NCBI GenBank assembly: GCA_003524305.1
Contig: DQHW01000042.1
Span: 105,257-163,910 of the forward strand
DNA length: 58,654 nt
Direction of reading: 5' to 3'
Source: Anaerolineaceae bacterium
Lineage (GTDB): Bacteria > Chloroflexota > Anaerolineae > Anaerolineales > Anaerolineaceae
A model generated the notes under the pieces. It had not been told where the DNA came from, did not search any database, and was given only the letters and a program-made list of their open reading frames with translations. Positions 23,980-33,318 of the stretch are shown here, one piece after another (the stretch's first letter is position 1; every line of letters starts with the position of its first letter). A program made the translations under genes and the position numbers.

Positions 23980-24675
23980 ATGAAAACCATTGGCATGATC
24001 GGCGGTATGAGTTGGGAATCTTCTGCTGAATATTACAAATTAGTAAATGAAGGAATCCACCAAGCGCTAGGCGGTGTACATTCCGCTAAGAGCGTAATGG
24101 TTTCGGTGGATTTTGCTGAAATCGAAACACTGCAAAAAAATGGCCGCTGGGAGGAAGCTACCCGGATGATGATCGATGCCGCACGTCAGGTGGAATCTGC
24201 CGGCGCCGACTTTTTAATGATCTGCACCAATACCATGCACAAGATGGCGGAGGAAGTTCAAGCAGCGATCCAGATACCCCTTTTGCACATAGCCGATGCC
24301 GCCGCTGCCGCTGTGCTTGAACAAGGCATCCACACCGTGGGGTTGCTGGGTACCCGCTTCACCATGCAGGGAGATTTCTACAAAAGACGCCTGGCCGACA
24401 AGTTTGGGCTTAAGGTGCATACCCCCGTGGCAGCAGATCAAGACATTGTGCATGACATTATTTATGAAGAACTGGTTGTGGGCAAGATCCTGCCGGCATC
24501 AAAAGTTGCCTATCAAAAAATTATTCTCAATTTGGCCGATCAAGGCGCAGAAGGTGTCATTTTAGGCTGCACAGAGATCGGTTTACTTGTCAAACAATCT
24601 GATTGCAGTTTACCCCTCTTTGACACTACCCTTCTCCACGCTCAAGCCGCAGTACAATATGCATTAAAAGCATAA
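23980..24675 (+). CDS. Aspartate/glutamate racemase family protein
   Basis: 231 residues. MKTIGMIGGMSWESSAEYY is the typical N-terminus of the aspartate racemase/YgeA group. The two catalytic cysteines are in MICTNTMH (about residue 83) and LGCTEIGLL (about 190). A cofactor-independent amino-acid racemase is expected; which amino acid is not evident. It sits in a run with the HAD gene before and a helical-repeat gene after (18 bases). Confidence 0.88.
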   Translation: MKTIGMIGGMSWESSAEYYKLVNEGIHQALGGVHSAKSVMVSVDFAEIETLQKNGRWEEATRMMIDAARQVESAGADFLMICTNTMHKMAEEVQAAIQIPLLHIADAAAAAVLEQGIHTVGLLGTRFTMQGDFYKRRLADKFGLKVHTPVAADQDIVHDIIYEELVVGKILPASKVAYQKIILNLADQGAEGVILGCTEIGLLVKQSDCSLPLFDTTLLHAQAAVQYALKA

Positions 24676-24693
24676 AGTGAACGGGGAGTCTGT

Positions 24694-25314
24694 ATGTCAG
24701 TTCTAAATAAGATCGCCTTCTACCAGGGGATCCGCGACGATATTCCCAATCAGGAACTTGCTCGCGAATTAGCGTCTTCCAAAAATGTGGATGGAATCAA
24801 AGAAATTGCCGAGCATTTGTGGGATAAAAACGTAAACGTTCGCAGCGATTGTCTGAAGGTGCTTTATGAAACGGGATACCTGTCGCCCGACCTGATCGCG
24901 CCCTACGTTTTTGACTTTCTCGATCTGTTGCTCAGCAAACAAAACCGCCTGGTGTGGGGAGCCATGATTTCGCTTTCAACCATTGCCCCCCTGAAAGCGG
25001 CGGATCTCTTTGAAAAACGCGAATTGATTTGCAAAACCATATCACAGGGTTCTGTCATCACCCAGGATGGCGGCATCAAGACCCTGGCGCAGGTAGCTGC
25101 AGTAAATCAGGCTTACTTGATGGAATTGAATCCGTTTCTGATGAACTTTTTGCGCACATGCCGGATTTCAGATGTGCCCAGGCATGCAGAATTTATTGTG
25201 CCGTGCGTAAATGATTCCAATCAACAGGAATTTTTATCCATCCTGCAGGAACGGTTGGCGCACATGACCCCCTCGCAAGCAAAACGCATCAATAAAATTC
25301 AAAAAATGTATTAA
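24694..25314 (+). CDS. HEAT/ARM-like helical-repeat protein
   Basis: 206 residues, all-helical with repeated pairs such as IKEIAEHLWDKNVNVRSDCLKVLYETG and LLSKQNRLVWGAMISLSTIA, a HEAT-like solenoid pattern. No enzyme motif, signal peptide or membrane helix. Such proteins usually bind other proteins. GGGGAG precedes the ATG. Possibly in one operon with the HAD and racemase genes. Confidence 0.7.
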   Translation: MSVLNKIAFYQGIRDDIPNQELARELASSKNVDGIKEIAEHLWDKNVNVRSDCLKVLYETGYLSPDLIAPYVFDFLDLLLSKQNRLVWGAMISLSTIAPLKAADLFEKRELICKTISQGSVITQDGGIKTLAQVAAVNQAYLMELNPFLMNFLRTCRISDVPRHAEFIVPCVNDSNQQEFLSILQERLAHMTPSQAKRINKIQKMY

Positions 25315-25411
25315 TAAGCAAAAGCTAACATTTTTTAGAGTTATTGATAATTTCTGATCCCTGATCGGGTAGAATGAAGACAAAAGAGTTAAGGATTAAG
25401 GAGTAGAAAAA

Positions 25412-26395
25412 ATGGAATATCGTCATTTAGGAAAAACAGGTTTGCGTGTGAGCGCACTGTCATATGGATCGTGGGTTACTTTTCATACGCAGGTGGGCAT
25501 TGACGCCGCAGTTGAATCCATGTCAATTGCCTACGAGTCTGGTGTCAATTTTTTTGATAATGCTGAAGTTTACGCATCCGGAAAATCTGAAGAAGTGATG
25601 GGGGCGGCGCTCAAAAAACTGGGCTGGAGGCGCGGAAGTTATCTCGTCTCAACCAAATTATTTTGGGGCCTCAATGAAAGCATCAACGAAAAAAATACCC
25701 TCAATCGCAAGTATCTGATTGAAGCCATGAATGGATCGTTAAAACGCTTTGACCTGGATCATGTTGATCTTGTCTTCTGCCACCGTCCAGATGCCGAGAC
25801 ACCCATTGAAGAAACTGTTTGGGCCATGCACAACCTGATCGAATGGGGTAAAGCACTTTACTGGGGCACCTCCGAATGGTCTGCATCTGAGATCGTTTCG
25901 GCCATTGAAATTGCAGAACGGCATCATCTACATAAACCGGTGATGGAACAACCCCAATACAACCTCTTGTGGCGCGACCGCATGGAAAAAGAATACGCCC
26001 GTTTGTTTAAAGATTATGGCTACGGCTCCACGATTTTCAGCCCACTTGGTGCCGGCTTGTTGACCGGCAAATATAACAACGGCATTCCCGCGGATTCACG
26101 CGGTGCGCTGTCAGGTTATGAGTGGCTTCGCGAGAAATTCACAGATCAAGAAGCGCTTGAAAAGGTAAAACAATTGGGCAAGCTGGCAGAGGATATCGGC
26201 ATTACCCTGCCCAAGATGGCCATCGCATGGTGTTTGAAGAACCCCAACGTGAGCACGGTGATCACCGGCGCCAGCCGCGTGGAACAGATGCGCGAGAATA
26301 TGAAAGCCATGGAAGAGGTTGATAAATTGACCCCTGATGTAATGACCCGCATTGATGAAATCCTTTCAAATTACAAGAAGAACCTGAACGGATAA
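25412..26395 (+). CDS. Aldo/keto reductase, Kv-beta-like subgroup
   Basis: 327 residues. MEYRHLGKTGLRVSALSYGSW starts the TIM barrel. The catalytic tetrad is visible: Asp and Tyr in FFDNAEVYASG, Lys in VSTKLFWG, His in VFCHRPDAET. NADPH-binding elements are FSPLGAGLLTGKY and STVITGASRVEQM. The Kv-beta/YghZ-like group reduces aldehydes such as methylglyoxal. AAGGAG precedes the ATG. The hairpin at 26416 ends the unit. Confidence 0.92.
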   Translation: MEYRHLGKTGLRVSALSYGSWVTFHTQVGIDAAVESMSIAYESGVNFFDNAEVYASGKSEEVMGAALKKLGWRRGSYLVSTKLFWGLNESINEKNTLNRKYLIEAMNGSLKRFDLDHVDLVFCHRPDAETPIEETVWAMHNLIEWGKALYWGTSEWSASEIVSAIEIAERHHLHKPVMEQPQYNLLWRDRMEKEYARLFKDYGYGSTIFSPLGAGLLTGKYNNGIPADSRGALSGYEWLREKFTDQEALEKVKQLGKLAEDIGITLPKMAIAWCLKNPNVSTVITGASRVEQMRENMKAMEEVDKLTPDVMTRIDEILSNYKKNLNG

Positions 26396-26415
26396 ACTCC
26401 ATCCAATACGCACTT

Positions 26416-26447
26416 AAAGCCGTGGCATAATGGGTCACGGCTTTTGA
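26416..26447 (+). terminator. Intrinsic terminator after the aldo/keto reductase gene
   Basis: AAAGCCGTG (26416-26424) pairs with CACGGCTTT (26436-26444), followed by TGAATAATTTG. Confidence 0.75.
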
Positions 26448-26470
26448 ATAATTTGACAAGGCGATAAAAA

Positions 26471-27241
26471 ATAGACGATTTAACGATCCTCCAATACCTG
26501 GTGGCTGGTTTGGGTGCTTTTGCAGCAGGCATGGTGAATGCCCTGGCTGGCGGCGGCACCCTGATTACATTTCCACTGTTGACCGCTTTTGGTCTGCAGG
26601 CTGTTGCTGCCAATGTGACCAACACGGTGGCGCTCTGCCCAGGTTATTTTGGCGCCGCATTTGCCCAACGCGGATTGCTTCAAGCACAAACCAAACGCTT
26701 GTGGGTGCTGCTGCCTGCCGGTTTGCTGGGTGGATTTGGCGGTGCTTTTTTGCTCTTGAACACCGGTGAACGCCTGTTCAAGGGTCTGGTACCATGGCTG
26801 ATATTGACCGCAAGTTTTTTACTGGCCGTTGGAGAACCGCTGAAAAAGTGGCTCAAGACCAAATCTTCTGAAGATGAAACAAACAAGGGAGACAAATTAT
26901 TTGCCATATTACCAGTTGGGGCTGCCGCAGTCTACGGCGGTTATTTTGGCGCTGGTTTAAGCGTGATCGTTCTGGCCGTACTCGGCTTTTTCTACAACGA
27001 TTCTCTCACACGATTGAACGCCTTGAAACAAGCCATCGCCCTGGCTGCGAATGTTGCTGCGGCGGTGGTCTTTTTGTTTTCTGATCAGGTGTTGTGGGGT
27101 ACAGCCTTTGTCATGATGGTCAGTGCCTTGGCAGGCGGCGCCGCAGGCGGCAGGCTGGCGAGTAAAATCGATGCGTCAGTGCTGCGATGGTTGGTGGTTG
27201 GCCTGGGGCTGATGGTTTCAATACTCTATTTCATCAAGTGA
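26471..27241 (+). CDS. TSUP (TauE/SafE-family) membrane transporter
   Basis: About 247-256 residues, eight membrane helices. The family motif NALAGGGTLITFP lies in helix 1, and its repeat in the second half is GAAAVYGGYFGAGLSVIVLA. TSUP proteins move sulfite, sulfonates or other small anions. Start problem: the first ordinary start codon in frame is GTG at 26501, which cuts into helix 1. The ten codons upstream (ATA at 26471, then DDLTILQYL) read like a normal TSUP N-terminus, with a stop at 26465. The true start may be the ATA (AAGG nine bases upstream), so I give that as the 5' limit. Confidence 0.8.
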   Translation: MDDLTILQYLVAGLGAFAAGMVNALAGGGTLITFPLLTAFGLQAVAANVTNTVALCPGYFGAAFAQRGLLQAQTKRLWVLLPAGLLGGFGGAFLLLNTGERLFKGLVPWLILTASFLLAVGEPLKKWLKTKSSEDETNKGDKLFAILPVGAAAVYGGYFGAGLSVIVLAVLGFFYNDSLTRLNALKQAIALAANVAAAVVFLFSDQVLWGTAFVMMVSALAGGAAGGRLASKIDASVLRWLVVGLGLMVSILYFIK

Positions 27242-27287
27242 CCTTGCTTAATATTTCAAAAGATCAATAAAAAAACAGGACAGTCCA

Positions 27288-28469
27288 ATGAAAAAAGTGT
27301 CTCCGAAAATTATTGTCGCAATGACTTGTCTGGTATTTCTCGTTTTTGGGTTGTTCAACGGTTCAATCGGCCCAATCGTCAAGGAATTATCCTATCAGAC
27401 CAATTCCACATTGGGAGCCATCGGAGGAGTTCTCACTTTTTTGTTCATGGGGGCTCTCATATCCATGTTTGTCGCCGGTCCGCTGACCGACCGTTTTGGC
27501 AAAAAAATCGTGATGGTGATTTCATTATTCTTTTTATCCGCAGGCATCATAGGGCTGTGCAGCACCCAATCTTTGCCCTTGATGTTCTTCTTTTTCTTCT
27601 TTACGGGTCTCGGCCAGGGCGGCATGGAAGTTAGCGGAAATTTGGTAGTGGCAGAGGCTTTCCCTGAGAACAACACCGGAATCATGAATTTGCTTCATTT
27701 CTTTTATGGGTTTGGCGCATTTTCAGGTCCGGCTATCATTAGCCTTGCGATTTCCAACAATTTATCAGGAAAAGTTGTCTTATGGTTTGCAGCCGGGCTT
27801 TTTGCAGTTCTTTCAGTCTTATACATTATTTTATATACGAATAAGCCAAAAACCTCTTCTTTGTCTCTTACTGAGAATAGTGTAATTCCTGCCAACGTAT
27901 ACCACTCTCCGCTTTTATGGTTGACAGGTGCCATGCTATTAACTTACGTCGGTGTCGAATTTGGCCTGGGGAGTTGGTCGACAACCTTCATGGAGATGTC
28001 AGCCCGTCTGCCAATACAACAAGGAGCCCTGGTAACCTCTGCCTATTGGGGCTTTATCACATTGGGCAGGTTAGCCGGTTTGGTTTTGAGCCGAAAATTA
28101 AAATCTCTTCAGCTATTAGGCCTGGCGGCATTAGGTTCTTTGATCGGCGGAATCGCTTTAATGTTTTTTACGGGAACAACAACCGCTGCCATCGCAATCA
28201 TCATGTTCATTGGTTTGTGTTTTGGCACCGTTTACCCCTCCACCATTGCCTTCACCTCGGATGCCTTTACCAATAACCAGGGCAAAGCAGTTGGATTAGT
28301 TTCGGCTTTTGGCAGTATCGGCGGGCTTACTCTACCCTGGATGGCAGGATTAATTCTCGAAAACAATACCCCATTGACATTTGTAATCTTTGAAACAGCG
28401 ATCATTGTTACGATGTTGGCTTTGTTCTTTGGGGTAAGAATGACTACGAAAAAACACAAATATTCCTGA
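27288..28469 (+). CDS. MFS permease, sugar/FucP-like
   Basis: 393 residues, 12 membrane helices. Motif A is AGPLTDRFGKKIVMV, and GLGQGGMEVSGNLVVAEAFP in helix 4 resembles the FucP/glucose-galactose permease group. The central loop is short. The substrate, probably a sugar, is not certain. It is 46 bases after the TSUP gene. The hairpin at 28535 closes the unit. Confidence 0.85.
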   Translation: MKKVSPKIIVAMTCLVFLVFGLFNGSIGPIVKELSYQTNSTLGAIGGVLTFLFMGALISMFVAGPLTDRFGKKIVMVISLFFLSAGIIGLCSTQSLPLMFFFFFFTGLGQGGMEVSGNLVVAEAFPENNTGIMNLLHFFYGFGAFSGPAIISLAISNNLSGKVVLWFAAGLFAVLSVLYIILYTNKPKTSSLSLTENSVIPANVYHSPLLWLTGAMLLTYVGVEFGLGSWSTTFMEMSARLPIQQGALVTSAYWGFITLGRLAGLVLSRKLKSLQLLGLAALGSLIGGIALMFFTGTTTAAIAIIMFIGLCFGTVYPSTIAFTSDAFTNNQGKAVGLVSAFGSIGGLTLPWMAGLILENNTPLTFVIFETAIIVTMLALFFGVRMTTKKHKYS

Positions 28470-28534
28470 GTTCTCCAAAAAGATAACTAGCGATAAATCT
28501 AAACATCAAAAATTAATAGAATCTCCAAAAATAA

Positions 28535-28573
28535 CAGCAAAAGCAGATTTTTAATTGTGCTTTTGCTTTTTTT
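28535..28573 (+). terminator. Intrinsic terminator after the MFS gene
   Basis: AGCAAAAGCA (28535-28544) pairs with TGCTTTTGCT (28557-28566), followed by a T-run. Confidence 0.8.
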
Positions 28574-28674
28574 ATGAGCGTTTAACGTTTTCTTTCAATT
28601 GTATTTATTGATAATTGGAAGAAATAATTGTATGGTTTATCCTGAACAATTTTAATGATTCGAGGATGGTTACT

Positions 28675-30813
28675 ATGGCAGTTTCATTGAACAATATCGC
28701 AGGCAAAACTTCAACACCAAAAAAATCAAGACAATGGCTGATTGGCGTTTGGTTAATCCGCGTGACTTATATTGCACTATCACTCAGTTGTGTGATTGAC
28801 ATTATCCTGGGGTTTACCGATAAATTTGATTGGGTAGATTGGACCAGCCTTTTTATCCGCCTGACTGCCGTTGCCGTCATTGTCATTTTTGCAGAATCAT
28901 CACTTAAGAAGAACAAACCCATCCCCGCTGTGTTGACCACAATTATTGTGGCTGAAATTGCGTTGTTTTTCATGTGCGTCGTCAGTCCGCTTATGATCGC
29001 CTGGTTGTTGGGCATCATTATCAGTCTTCTGCTCTCATTGCTAGTCATTCAGTTAATGCCTCCTTCCTGGATGGGAAAAGGCATTTTCATTTCATTTATT
29101 GGCGGAGCATTGGTTGCTCTGACTGATTTTTTGCCAAAAACCATTTCATATAAGATTAACGTAAGTGATCCACAAGCAATTTTGTTGACCACCATGGCCA
29201 TCGGATTAAGTGTTCTGCTTTTTGCCAGGTATTCTAAATATCCTGTTACTGCCAAATTGGTACTTGCAATTTCAACATTGGTTGTCTTTGGCGTTAACAT
29301 TTTGGGGGTTATTATTTCAAGTGTGTTATTCCAATCTGAAAATATAACCGCCGAAACTACCAGCGCCATTTCTGCCTGGTTCTTATTTGGATCACAAATT
29401 TTTGTCGTTTTTTCAGCGGTGGCAGCTTTATGGCTGGCACGTTTCATCACTAAACCGCTGCTTGAAATCGTGGATGTGGCAGATAAAATTTCGCATGAAG
29501 GCGACCTCTCTCAACGCTCCATCACCCGCTATCAAGATGAAGTAGGGTTGATGTCAGATTCATTTAATCAATTGATAGGTTCGCTGCACGAAATGGCCAA
29601 CACAGCAGAAGAGATATCAAATGGTGATCTGACTATGGAAGTTACACCAAAGTCAGATCATGACGACCTTGGCAATGCATTCAAGAAAATGGTTTCCAGT
29701 TTGCGGGTAACGGTTGCCAGTGTGGCATCCAATGCTGCTGAATTAAATCAGTCGGCTGCAGAATTGTCAGAAGCTTCCATGCAAGCCAGGGCTGCCACAG
29801 ATCAGATCACTTCCTCCATGCAGCAAATGGCATCAAGTTCGCAAAATCAAACCTCCACTGTTGCCACAACATCCAACGCGGTTGATCAAATGGCAAAAGC
29901 CATTGAGGGTGTAGCCCGCGGTTCTCAAGAACAGAGCCAATCTGTTGCCAAGGCCACAGAAATAACTGATCAGATTAATACCGCCATTCGCCAGGTAGCA
30001 CAAAACGCCAACGAGGTGGCAACAGATTCCGCCTCGGCCGCTGATGCTGCTAAAAATGGCTCTCAAATTGTTGAAGGTACCCTTGCTGGAATGCAGACCA
30101 TCAAAACCACTGTAGACGCGGCATCTGAAAAAATAGAGGATTTGGGCAAGCGTTCACTAGAAATTGGTGCAATTGTAGAAACCATCGAAGAAATTGCTTC
30201 TCAAACTAATTTATTGGCACTTAATGCTGCCATTGAGGCCGCCCGTGCCGGGGAACATGGCAAGGGTTTTGCAGTTGTCGCAGACGAAGTGCGTAAATTG
30301 GCTGAAAGGTCATCATTAGCCACCAAAGAGATCGGCACTTTGATCAAAGGAATTCAAACCACCGTCTCAGATGCTGTTAAGGCTATGGCAGAAAGTTCAA
30401 GAGAAGTGCAAGTAGGGGTATCCAACGCGAACCTTGCCGGTAAAGCCCTCGTTGACATTTTAGCTGCCACTACGGCTGTCAATAAACAGGCGGCGCTTGC
30501 ATCAGAAGCCACAGCACGCATGGAACAAGCTTCTCAACAATTGGTTACCGCGGTTGACTCTGTATCCGAAATTGTGGAGCAAAATACAGCCGCTACCGAA
30601 GAGATGGCAGCCACTTCATCAGAAGTAAGCCTGGCAATTGATCATATAGCCAGCGCAAGCGAAGAAAACAGTGCAGAAGTTGAACAAGTGAGTGCCAGTA
30701 CTGAAGAAATGAGCGCCCAGATCGCCGAAGTGACAGAAGCGGCTGCTTCTTTGTCATCCATGGCAAAAGCTCTCGACCAAATTGTGGCAGGTTTCAAATT
30801 ATCCCGAGATTAA
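28675..30813 (+). CDS. MCP-like receptor with polytopic membrane domain (1 of 3)
   Basis: 712 residues from the ATG nine bases after GAGG; the frame is open to 28615 without a ribosome site. About eight membrane helices (residues 20-260) replace the usual periplasmic sensor. Two HAMP units in tandem follow: FITKPLLEIVDVADKI...GLMSDSFNQL, then AEEISNGDLTMEV...LGNAFKKM. The methyl-accepting signalling hairpin has its tip at IASQTNLLALNAAIEAARAGE (about residue 505). No CheR-tether pentapeptide at the C-terminus. No che genes lie in the window. It may signal to a distant Che pathway or a non-motility output such as gliding or gene control. Confidence 0.85.
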   Translation: MAVSLNNIAGKTSTPKKSRQWLIGVWLIRVTYIALSLSCVIDIILGFTDKFDWVDWTSLFIRLTAVAVIVIFAESSLKKNKPIPAVLTTIIVAEIALFFMCVVSPLMIAWLLGIIISLLLSLLVIQLMPPSWMGKGIFISFIGGALVALTDFLPKTISYKINVSDPQAILLTTMAIGLSVLLFARYSKYPVTAKLVLAISTLVVFGVNILGVIISSVLFQSENITAETTSAISAWFLFGSQIFVVFSAVAALWLARFITKPLLEIVDVADKISHEGDLSQRSITRYQDEVGLMSDSFNQLIGSLHEMANTAEEISNGDLTMEVTPKSDHDDLGNAFKKMVSSLRVTVASVASNAAELNQSAAELSEASMQARAATDQITSSMQQMASSSQNQTSTVATTSNAVDQMAKAIEGVARGSQEQSQSVAKATEITDQINTAIRQVAQNANEVATDSASAADAAKNGSQIVEGTLAGMQTIKTTVDAASEKIEDLGKRSLEIGAIVETIEEIASQTNLLALNAAIEAARAGEHGKGFAVVADEVRKLAERSSLATKEIGTLIKGIQTTVSDAVKAMAESSREVQVGVSNANLAGKALVDILAATTAVNKQAALASEATARMEQASQQLVTAVDSVSEIVEQNTAATEEMAATSSEVSLAIDHIASASEENSAEVEQVSASTEEMSAQIAEVTEAAASLSSMAKALDQIVAGFKLSRD

Positions 30814-30933
30814 AATTCCGATGATGATTTTTTACATGACTATTTACTGCAATTTATGCAGTATTTATTCATTTTAATTTGTATCAGTTGTATCAATATA
30901 TCAGTATAAAATTCTAGTTGTTAGGCAGGCCAA

Positions 30934-33078
30934 ATGAATTTACAAAAAGCTGTGTCAACGACACACGTTGACGCCAATATATCATCCCGGCAGTGGAAAA
31001 TTGGAATTTGGTTAATCCGACTTACCTACATAGCTTTATTAGCAAGCAGCATCCTTGATATAGTCATTTCTTTTTCAACGAAGACCGCTTTTGGTGAATA
31101 TGTCAGTATGACAATCCGCTTTGCGGCTGCTTTGCTTATCTTTATATTTGGCGAATCTTTCATGCGGAAAAGAAAGCCGGTTCCTGCTACTTTGACCACG
31201 CTTATTGTTTCGATCATTGCTTTATTCGCCATGTGTTTGGTACGCCCGATCAACATTGGTTGGTTATTGGGATTGATCGTTAGTTTACTTTTATCATTGA
31301 TCGTTATTCAATTAATGCCGTCTGAGTGGATGGGTAAAGGTATTTTTGTTGCCTTCATTGGCGGTGCACTGATTTCACTCACTGATTTTCTGCCGAAATC
31401 TGTCCATTACGCGATAAATCTTGGAGATGCACAAGTCTTGTTATTATGCGTCATATCAATTGGACTGACCATCTTGTTGTTTGCGAGGTTCACCAAGTAT
31501 CCACTAACAGCCAAACTGGTATTAGCAATTACCGTGATGTGTGTCTTTTTATTCAATATCCTGGGTGTAGTTATTTCAAGCATTTTAGCCAACAAAACCA
31601 CAGCCGGGTTTATGACCATCAAAATTTTTTCAACCTGGTATTTACTTGGCTCACAATTTGCAATTATGATGGCTGCCGCTGCATCCACCTGGCTGGCACG
31701 CTTCATCACCATCCCTTTGCTTGAAATCGTGACTGTGGCAGACAAAATTGCGCACGAAGGCGATTTATCACAACGTTCCACCACACATTATCAAGATGAA
31801 GTAGGCTTGATGTCTGATTCATTTAATCAACTGATTGAATCACTTCATGATATGGCTGAGCTGGCTGAAGAAATTTCAACAGGCAATTTGACCGTGGATG
31901 TCAATCCCAAATCAGCGAAAGATGATTTAGGAAATGCCTTTAATAAAATGGTCGCCAGCCTGAGAGAGACGGTCTCAAATGTGGCTGTCAACGCCGCTGA
32001 ACTCAACCAATCTGCCTCTGAACTTTCTGATGCTTCTCTACAAGCCAGGGCTGCTACAGACCAGATCACCAATTCCATGCAGCAAATGGCCGCAAGTTCA
32101 CAAGACCAATCATCAATTGTTGCCATTACCTCCAGTTCTGTTGAACAAATGTCCAGCGCCATTGAAGGTGTGGCCAGGGGTGCCCAGGAACAAAGCATGT
32201 CGGTTGCCAAAGCTACCGATATCACTGATCAAATTAGTTCCGCCATCCGTCAAGTTGCACAAAACGCAAACGCCGTGTCTACTGACTCGGCTTTGGCTGC
32301 TGAAGCCGCTAAAAAAGGTTCCCAAACAGTCGAAATTACCCTGTCAGGTATGCAGACCATCAAATCCAAGGTGGGAGCCGCCTCTACAAAGATAGAAGAG
32401 ATGGGTAAACGCTCACAAGAAATTGGTGCCATTGTTGAAACCATCGAAGACATCGCCTCGCAGACCAACCTGTTGGCGCTCAACGCAGCTATCGAAGCAG
32501 CCCGCGCCGGTGAACAGGGCAAGGGTTTCGCGGTCGTCGCGGATGAAGTCCGCAAGCTAGCTGAACGTTCCTCTTTGGCCACCAAAGAGATCGGATCTCT
32601 GATCAAGGGTATTCAAAACACAGTTACAGAGGCCGTGCAAGCCATGGAAGAAAGCTCATCCGAAGTCAAGCAGGGTGTTGAAAACGCCAACCAGGCTGGC
32701 AAAGCCCTGACTGATATTCTGTCTGCAACTGAAGCAGTAAACAAACAAGCTGCTCTAGCCTCAGAAGCTACCTCCCGCATGGAAGTAGCTTCTCAAGAAC
32801 TGGTCACCGCCGTGGATGCTGTCTCACAAATCGTGGAACAGAACACCGCCGCAACCGAAGAGATGGCTGCTACCTCCAATGAAGTTGCCCAATCCATCGA
32901 GCATATTTCCAGTTCGACCGAAGAGAACAACGCCGAGGTTGAAGAGGTCAGCGGCAGTACCGAAGAGATGAGCGCCCAGATTGCCGAGGTCACCGAGGCG
33001 GCTGTCTCACTTTCCAAAATGGCCAATGCCCTTGACCAGATCGTGGCAGGCTTCAAACTAACAAATTCAGACAGTTAG
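30934..33078 (+). CDS. MCP-like receptor with polytopic membrane domain (2 of 3)
   Basis: 714 residues, same order: about eight membrane helices, tandem HAMP, signalling hairpin. The membrane part is only moderately similar to its neighbours, while the signalling part (from about NAAELNQSASELSDAS onwards) is almost identical to receptor 3. The C-terminus ends FKLTNSDS, without a tether. AGGC lies close to the ATG. It is 120 bases after receptor 1, with no terminator between them, and ends at the strong hairpin at 33104. Confidence 0.85.
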   Translation: MNLQKAVSTTHVDANISSRQWKIGIWLIRLTYIALLASSILDIVISFSTKTAFGEYVSMTIRFAAALLIFIFGESFMRKRKPVPATLTTLIVSIIALFAMCLVRPINIGWLLGLIVSLLLSLIVIQLMPSEWMGKGIFVAFIGGALISLTDFLPKSVHYAINLGDAQVLLLCVISIGLTILLFARFTKYPLTAKLVLAITVMCVFLFNILGVVISSILANKTTAGFMTIKIFSTWYLLGSQFAIMMAAAASTWLARFITIPLLEIVTVADKIAHEGDLSQRSTTHYQDEVGLMSDSFNQLIESLHDMAELAEEISTGNLTVDVNPKSAKDDLGNAFNKMVASLRETVSNVAVNAAELNQSASELSDASLQARAATDQITNSMQQMAASSQDQSSIVAITSSSVEQMSSAIEGVARGAQEQSMSVAKATDITDQISSAIRQVAQNANAVSTDSALAAEAAKKGSQTVEITLSGMQTIKSKVGAASTKIEEMGKRSQEIGAIVETIEDIASQTNLLALNAAIEAARAGEQGKGFAVVADEVRKLAERSSLATKEIGSLIKGIQNTVTEAVQAMEESSSEVKQGVENANQAGKALTDILSATEAVNKQAALASEATSRMEVASQELVTAVDAVSQIVEQNTAATEEMAATSNEVAQSIEHISSSTEENNAEVEEVSGSTEEMSAQIAEVTEAAVSLSKMANALDQIVAGFKLTNSDS

Positions 33079-33103
33079 TTTTCTCTGATTCTATAGCTAT
33101 TGT

Positions 33104-33147
33104 TAAAAGGAGATTCCAGAAATTGGAATCTCCTTTTAGTTTTTTTG
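33104..33147 (+). terminator. Intrinsic terminator after MCP-like gene 2
   Basis: TAAAAGGAGATTCCA, a 5-base loop, and TGGAATCTCCTTTTA form a perfect 15-base stem, followed by GTTTTTTT. Confidence 0.9.
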
Positions 33148-33318
33148 GTTAATCAGTCCGGGTTATTAAAATTACTAATATAAAACATCGTTTTTACAGA
33201 TAAATTATCATAATTTATGTCATATTTACCAATAATTACACTATCCTTTATTCAAATAGTGGGTAATTTGCGTTATAAGATAATCACAGCTCAATTCAGT
33301 ATTTATAGGTAGGTCAAA

